10,756 bases of DNA from DAIUCA01 sp964613675 (GTDB lineage: Bacteria; Pseudomonadota; Gammaproteobacteria; Competibacterales; Competibacteraceae), in the NCBI GenBank assembly GCA_964613675.1, contig CAZTIH010000087.1, positions 1 through 10,756 on the forward strand. Reading direction: 5' to 3'. This document shows positions 7,566 to 10,756 of this stretch, piece by piece. Position numbers and translations under genes: made by a program. The number at the start of each line of letters is the position of its first letter. Within the stretch, counting starts at the first letter, position 1. The notes beneath the pieces were generated by a model. It was given only the letters and a program-made list of their open reading frames with translations, did not search any database and was not told the DNA's origin.

Positions 7566-7991
7566 ATGATTCTTCACTCGCTTTTCCTCGTCATCCATGT
7601 TGGCTTGGCCATTGCGCTGCTTGCGCTCGTTCTAGTGCAACAAGGCAAAGGCGCTGAAGCGGGCGCCGCATTTGGTGGGAGTGCAACCGCATTCGGTACG
7701 AAAAGCGGGGCAACATTCGTGACGAAGCTCACCAGTGGCGTTGCTGCGGGGTTCTTCGCGACGAGCTTGGCGCTAGGCTATTTCGTTACTCAATCCCGCG
7801 AGCCGACCAGCGTCATCGAGCGGACTGTTATTGAAACGCCTTCTTCACTCACTGTTCCGAGGGTTGATCGACCAACTGACTTGCCTGCGCCTGTAGAACC
7901 TATCGCAGACCCTGCTCTTTCAGACGAACCAGGGTTAGAGGTAGAAGTGGAAAGCGAGCCTGTCTTGTCTGAAGATCGCGTTGAGAATTAG
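7566..7991 (+). CDS. secG: Protein translocase subunit SecG
   Basis: Small inner-membrane partner of SecY and SecE that assists SecA-driven protein export. Two membrane segments are visible (about residues 3-23 and 52-73), flanking the cytoplasmic loop with the family signature VQQGKGAEAGAAFGGSA (24-40). The TM hairpin plus loop is fully conserved in arrangement. At 141 residues it is longer than E. coli SecG (about 110) because of a C-terminal tail of about 65 residues rich in Pro, Glu, Asp and Val, probably disordered and strongly acidic at its end. The ATG is 9 bases after the tpiA stop, with only a weak GAG ahead of it, so translation may be coupled to tpiA. A tRNA-Leu gene starts 16 bases downstream, the same neighbour as in E. 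coli. Confidence 0.95.
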   Translation: MILHSLFLVIHVGLAIALLALVLVQQGKGAEAGAAFGGSATAFGTKSGATFVTKLTSGVAAGFFATSLALGYFVTQSREPTSVIERTVIETPSSLTVPRVDRPTDLPAPVEPIADPALSDEPGLEVEVESEPVLSEDRVEN

Positions 7992-8007
7992 AATGAAACC
8001 GTTTTAC

Positions 8008-8092
8008 GCCGATGTGGTGGAATTGGCAGACACGCTACCTTGAGGTGGTAGTGGGTAACTCCGTGCCGGTTCGAGTCCGGCCATCGGCACCA
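8008..8092 (+). tRNA. leuU: tRNA-Leu (anticodon GAG)
   Basis: A class II tRNA of 85 bases with encoded CCA (8090-8092). The acceptor stem GCCGATG (8008-8014) pairs fully with CATCGGC (8082-8088); the discriminator base is A8089. The anticodon stem CTACC/GGTAG (8035-8039, 8047-8051) closes the loop TTGAGGT, giving anticodon GAG (8042-8044), which reads CUC and CUU leucine codons. A long variable arm (about 8052-8064) is as expected for leucine. The T-arm is GCCGG-TTCGAGT-CCGGC (8065-8081). It lies 16 bases after secG, the position of leuU in E. coli, and is likely processed from the same transcript or one reading through from it. Confidence 0.97.
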
Positions 8093-8100
8093 ATTTAAGA

Positions 8101-8143
8101 TAAAATCGGCGAGTGCAACTCATTAAATGTTGACTCGCCGATT
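8101..8143 (-). terminator. Rho-independent terminator of the CDF transporter gene
   Basis: An 11-base-pair perfect stem (8104-8114 with 8133-8143) surrounds an inner AAC/GTT pairing. Read on the minus strand it begins 5 bases after the transporter stop and is followed by a run of T residues (complement of 8102-8105, then ATCTT), so it fits termination in that direction. Read on the plus strand it comes 12 bases after the tRNA but has no T-run, so it would be a poor terminator there, though the hairpin may still mark the end of the tRNA precursor. Confidence 0.8.
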
Positions 8144-8147
8144 GCAG

Positions 8148-8777
8148 TTAAACGGCCACCTTAGTCACTAGCGCCTCGCGTTTAGCCTCACTGACAATAC
8201 GAATGCCTCCCCAAAAAACCAATGCGGCGACTGTTAAACCGATGACTAGATCTGGCCATGAATTGCCTAGCGCGTAAACCAATCCGCCCGCAACCACGAC
8301 ACTCAAATTTACAATCACGTCATTCGCTGAGAAGATAAAACTGGCCCGCATGTGAACTTCTTCATTCCGATGCTTCGCAATGAGCGCTAGACAAATCGTG
8401 TTTGCGACTAGAGCGACCAAACCGACGCTTACCATCAACCAAGATTCGGGGTCGCTCCCCCACCACATTCGCCGCATTACCTCCAACACGACCCCTAACG
8501 CAATCGCCATTTGCACGATGCCACTGGCCAATGCGGCATGGGTTTTGTGGATTGCTGCCCGCCCCACTGCATAAAGCGCGACCCCGTAAACCAGTGCATC
8601 GGCCAACATATCCAGTGAATCAGCGATTAAACCGGTAGAATCCGCCCAAATGCCCGTTATCAATTCCACGACAAACATGATCGCGTTAATGATTAACAGT
8701 ATCCACAATACACGTCGTTCTTCTTGATTTTTTGCCGTTAGCCCTGCACTGCAACCACAATTTCCACAATCAGACAT
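8148..8777 (-). CDS. CDF-type cation transporter lacking the C-terminal domain
   Basis: Predicted inner-membrane divalent cation efflux protein related to CzcD/ZitB-like cation diffusion facilitators. The 209 residues hold about six hydrophobic segments: about 22-41, 46-70, 80-100, 112-134, 146-170 and 172-192. The second carries ADSLDMLAD, with D56 and D60 at the places of the CDF His/Asp-x3-Asp metal site. In the fifth, D153 (SANDVIVN) is kept but the residue four before it is F149, not the usual His or Asp. The cytoplasmic C-terminal domain of full-length CDF proteins (about 300 residues) is absent. The N-terminus is cysteine-rich (C4, C7, C9), a possible metal-binding patch. The ATG at 8777-8775 has a GAGG Shine-Dalgarno (complement of 8785-8788) at 7 bases. 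It is divergent from trkH and has its own terminator. Substrate (Zn, Cd, Co or other) cannot be told. Confidence 0.82.
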   Translation of the reverse strand: MSDCGNCGCSAGLTAKNQEERRVLWILLIINAIMFVVELITGIWADSTGLIADSLDMLADALVYGVALYAVGRAAIHKTHAALASGIVQMAIALGVVLEVMRRMWWGSDPESWLMVSVGLVALVANTICLALIAKHRNEEVHMRASFIFSANDVIVNLSVVVAGGLVYALGNSWPDLVIGLTVAALVFWGGIRIVSEAKREALVTKVAV

Positions 8778-8785
8778 TCGCTTAC

Positions 8786-8802
8786 CTCATTATAATAGTG
8801 AG
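8786..8802. promoter_or_regulatory. Imperfect palindrome over overlapping TATAAT boxes between CDF gene and trkH
   Basis: CTCA-T-TAT-A-ATA-G-TGAG is a 17-base palindrome with one mismatched pair. It contains TATAAT on the plus strand (8791-8796) and TATAAT on the minus strand (8794-8789). The plus-strand box is well placed for trkH: a start near 8803 would leave a leader of about 26 bases containing the GGGA before the TTG. The minus-strand box would start transcription within or past the CDF Shine-Dalgarno, so it is less likely to be used. Neither has a good -35. A repressor or activator site is an inference. Confidence 0.45.
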
Positions 8803-8828
8803 ACCTTCATTGATTTCGGGATATTGCC

Positions 8829-10394
8829 TTGTCTGCGTTCTATCGCCTACGTCTGCAAAGTCAACGAATTGCCAGTGCAACCCGCAGACCTCTCGCCCTG
8901 TGGACGATCCTCAAACTTCTTGGGATGCTCACCAGTCTCTTTAGCTTCACACTACTTCCTCCCCTTGGTGTGGCGCTGTATTACGGAGATGGAGGCACGA
9001 GGATTTTCGCGCTAAGTTTTATAATAACATTACTTTTGGGAATTTTACTCTTTTTTCCCACGAGATCGTTACCTACAAGACAGAGCAGACGAGATGGATT
9101 TATCGTCGTTGTCGTATTTTGGGCGACAATTTCCTTACTTGGCGCCATTCCTTTCTACCTTGGAGGAGTTCCCAATACTTTTGTCAATTCGGTATTTGAA
9201 GCCGTGTCTGGGCTGACGACTACGGGTGCTACAACAATTGACCACATTGATTCCTTACCTCACGCATTTAAGTACTATCGAGCACAACTACACTTTTTTG
9301 GAGGTCTAGGCATTGTCGTCCTTGCTGTGGCGCTGATGCCTCATTTAGGAATTGGGGGTATGGATATTTTCCTTGCTGAAACCCCTGGCCCGATGAAACA
9401 CGAAAAATTAACACCGCGCATTACTGAAACCGCGCGTTTGTTATGGCAAGTCTATTTGAGCTTAAACATTATTTGCGCTCTAGCCTACTGGTTAGCGGGC
9501 ATGGAGCCTTTTGATGCCATTTGTTACGCCTTTTCGACGATGGCTTTGGGGGGAATGGCCAACCACAGCAATAGTCTCGGGCATTTTGACAATTTAACTT
9601 TTGAATTCCTTGCGACTTGGTTTGCCTTACTTGCTGGTCTTAACATGGCACTTTACTTCCTCGCATGGCGAACATTGGCAATTGACTTACTTTGGAAGGG
9701 AAATCGCACAAAATTGCCACGTCCGTGGACGGCTCTAAAACTCTTTTTAACTGACCCCGAAGTACAATGCTATGCCTTTGTAATGTCGGTATTATTGATC
9801 ATCTCTTGGATATATTTAGCGATTAATACGGATTTTTCTGGCGCTGAACTTTTCATTCGTGGTGGATTTCAGTCTGTTTCCATTATTACAGGGCTTGGTT
9901 TTACCACTGCTGGCTACCCCAATGATCCTTGGCCCACCTTTATCGTCCTACTGGTGCTCATGGGGAGCTTTTTTGCGGGCTGTGCCGGTTCTACCTGTGG
10001 GGGTATTAAAGCCATTCGTTTTTTATTACTTCATAAGCAAAGCGAACAAGAACTCAAAATCTTGATTCGTCCTCAGGTGCAAGCGCCGGTCACTTATCAT
10101 TGTCGAGCGGTTCCTGGTCGCGTGATTCGTGCGGTCTGGGGTTTTTATTTTCTCTACATTTTCTGTTATTGCGTGTTATCGCTTTGCCTGGCTGCGACAG
10201 GACTCGATTTAGTATCTGCTTTTGGCTCGACGGCGGCGGCCCTGAACAATATGGGCGTAGGTTTGGGTGAAACCGCAGGACATTTCGGCGATATTAACGA
10301 TGTCGCGAAATGGTTACTCATTCTGGGGATGTTATTGGGACGACTTGAGATTTTCCCGGTCATCATCCTATTTTTGCCTTCATTCTGGCGATAA
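8829..10394 (+). CDS. trkH: Trk potassium uptake system membrane subunit TrkH
   Basis: Inner-membrane channel-like subunit of the Trk K+ uptake system, normally gated by the cytoplasmic NAD/ATP-binding protein TrkA, which is not in this window. The 521 residues align along the whole length of E. coli TrkH (483). The four pore-loop repeats are visible: SGLTTTGATT (filter Gly133), ALGGMANHS (about 240-247), ITGLGFTTAG (Gly357) and LNNMGVGLG (Gly476). The glycine-rich intramembrane gating loop CAGSTCGGIK (385-394) follows the third repeat, and the protein ends FLPSFWR as the family does. The only usable start is TTG at 8829, with GGGA 7 bases upstream; an in-frame stop lies at 8811-8813. This gives an arginine-rich N-terminal extension of about 22 residues before the usual beginning (LALWTILKLLG). 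Confidence 0.95.
   Translation: MSAFYRLRLQSQRIASATRRPLALWTILKLLGMLTSLFSFTLLPPLGVALYYGDGGTRIFALSFIITLLLGILLFFPTRSLPTRQSRRDGFIVVVVFWATISLLGAIPFYLGGVPNTFVNSVFEAVSGLTTTGATTIDHIDSLPHAFKYYRAQLHFFGGLGIVVLAVALMPHLGIGGMDIFLAETPGPMKHEKLTPRITETARLLWQVYLSLNIICALAYWLAGMEPFDAICYAFSTMALGGMANHSNSLGHFDNLTFEFLATWFALLAGLNMALYFLAWRTLAIDLLWKGNRTKLPRPWTALKLFLTDPEVQCYAFVMSVLLIISWIYLAINTDFSGAELFIRGGFQSVSIITGLGFTTAGYPNDPWPTFIVLLVLMGSFFAGCAGSTCGGIKAIRFLLLHKQSEQELKILIRPQVQAPVTYHCRAVPGRVIRAVWGFYFLYIFCYCVLSLCLAATGLDLVSAFGSTAAALNNMGVGLGETAGHFGDINDVAKWLLILGMLLGRLEIFPVIILFLPSFWR
8837..8864 (-). promoter_or_regulatory. Candidate promoter for the CDF transporter gene
   Basis: On the minus strand, TTGACT (complement of 8859-8864, five of six matches to the -35 consensus) is followed after 16 bases by TAGAAC (complement of 8837-8842, four of six matches to the -10). 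Transcription would start near 8830 and give a leader of about 53 bases that includes the GAGG site. It lies inside the 5' end of the trkH frame, so the two promoters would face each other across the palindrome. This is a visual match only. Confidence 0.35.
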
Positions 10395-10593
10395 TTTTTG
10401 GAGAAATTATCCAATTTGGATGATTACGGCCAAGTGTCCTTCGGAGAGGGAGGGATTCATTCATTTTTAGGTTTTCCGTTGCTTTGTGTGCTCAGATTCA
10501 CTTGTTTTGTGTACCTGTCAAGCGGGCGGTTTTAAGGTCGCTACCCTCACCTGTGGAAAATCATCTCTAAGAATCTGCCCTCTCATCGGTAGC

Positions 10594-10619
10594 TCAGAAA
10601 CATGATTCAGAAACATGAT
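10594..10619 (+). repeat. 13-base tandem duplication
   Basis: TCAGAAACATGAT occurs twice, directly adjacent and identical (10594-10606, 10607-10619). Two copies are consistent with a slippage duplication or with paired binding sites. It lies in noncoding DNA 24 bases before the strong hairpin. Confidence 0.85.
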
Positions 10620-10642
10620 GGTATCTTAGCGCCATAGCAGCC

Positions 10643-10672
10643 AGCGGGGGCGTCTGCCAGACGCCCCGCTTT
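10643..10672 (+). terminator. Strong GC-rich hairpin, probable terminator
   Basis: AGCGGGG plus CGTCT pairs with AGACG plus CCCCGCT (10643-10655 with 10659-10670), with one bulged G and a 3-base GCC loop, followed by a short TTT and then AACA. The stem of 12 base pairs is very stable but the T-run is brief. It is about 250 bases past trkH, so it may end a long trkH 3' untranslated region, belong to an unseen small RNA, or be an interspersed palindromic repeat. The plus-strand reading is preferred because T residues follow on that side only. Confidence 0.55.
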
Positions 10673-10756
10673 AACAGATGGTTGAGGGTTCTAGCTCGCC
10701 CGTTTTCTAAGGGCGCTAACAACGCTATTGCTGCAACGCATTAGTTTCGTAATCTC

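Larger units (their letters stand above)
10395..10756. other. Intergenic region after trkH, no convincing gene
   Basis: No open frame of useful length begins here on either strand, and no tRNA fold was found. Just after the trkH stop there is an imperfect AT-rich inverted repeat (around 10405-10425) without a T-run, so not a clear terminator. A 13-base tandem duplication and a strong GC-rich hairpin lie further on and are listed separately. On the minus strand a frame is open from the right edge to a TAG at 10693-10691 (21 codons), which could be the tail of a gene beyond the window but cannot be supported. Confidence 0.6.

Noticed and set aside
10516..10521. Perfect TTGACA on the minus strand after trkH
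   Set aside because: No acceptable -10 lies 16-18 bases downstream (AATCTG at best) and no gene follows in that direction before trkH.
10594..10619. Possible CRISPR or iteron array
   Set aside because: Only two directly adjacent 13-base copies with no spacers, no further repeats and no cas or replication genes.
10574..10620. tRNA-like string GGTAGCTCAG
   Set aside because: It resembles a D-arm fragment but there is no matching acceptor stem, anticodon arm or T-arm around it.
10691..10756. Minus-strand frame open from the right edge to a TAG (21 codons)
   Set aside because: Too short to assign, with no recognisable motif; it could be the end of a gene outside the window or chance.

Overview
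This window looks like chromosomal DNA of a gammaproteobacterium of intermediate GC content. The reasons are the core-gene order yhbY (divergent) / rlmE-ftsH / tpiA-secG-tRNA-Leu(GAG), which resembles the Escherichia coli yhbY-rrmJ-ftsH-...-secG-leuU region, and the clear likeness of FtsH, RlmE and TrkH to their enterobacterial counterparts. The genus cannot be fixed from the sequence. The two tandem TAXI-type binding proteins and the absence of folP-glmM between ftsH and tpiA suggest a lineage outside the enterics.

Layout. Positions 1-262 hold the 3' end of a TAXI-like periplasmic binding protein gene, closed by a perfect hairpin terminator (292-323). A complete paralogue follows at 374-1399. 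Then comes maeB (1489-3768), an NADP-malic enzyme fused to a phosphotransacetylase-like domain, which overlaps the convergent yhbY (4048-3758) by 11 bases. Divergent from yhbY are rlmE and ftsH, 28 bases apart. A weak terminator-like hairpin separates ftsH from the tpiA-secG-tRNA-Leu group. On the minus strand, with its own terminator, is a short CDF-type cation transporter. It is divergent from trkH (8829-10394), a Trk potassium channel subunit. The last 362 bases show no convincing gene, only a 13-base tandem duplication and a strong GC-rich hairpin.

How the genes fit together. yhbY, rlmE and the tRNA serve ribosome assembly and translation. FtsH and SecG act in the inner membrane on protein quality control and export. 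MaeB and TpiA serve central carbon metabolism. The CDF protein and TrkH are two inner-membrane cation transport proteins that share a short divergent control region with an overlapping two-strand TATAAT and an imperfect palindrome. I see no phage, transposase, CRISPR array or defence cassette, and nothing that amounts to a new multigene system. The most unusual points are the orphan tandem TAXI paralogues, the CDF/trkH control region, and the broken synteny at ftsH-tpiA.
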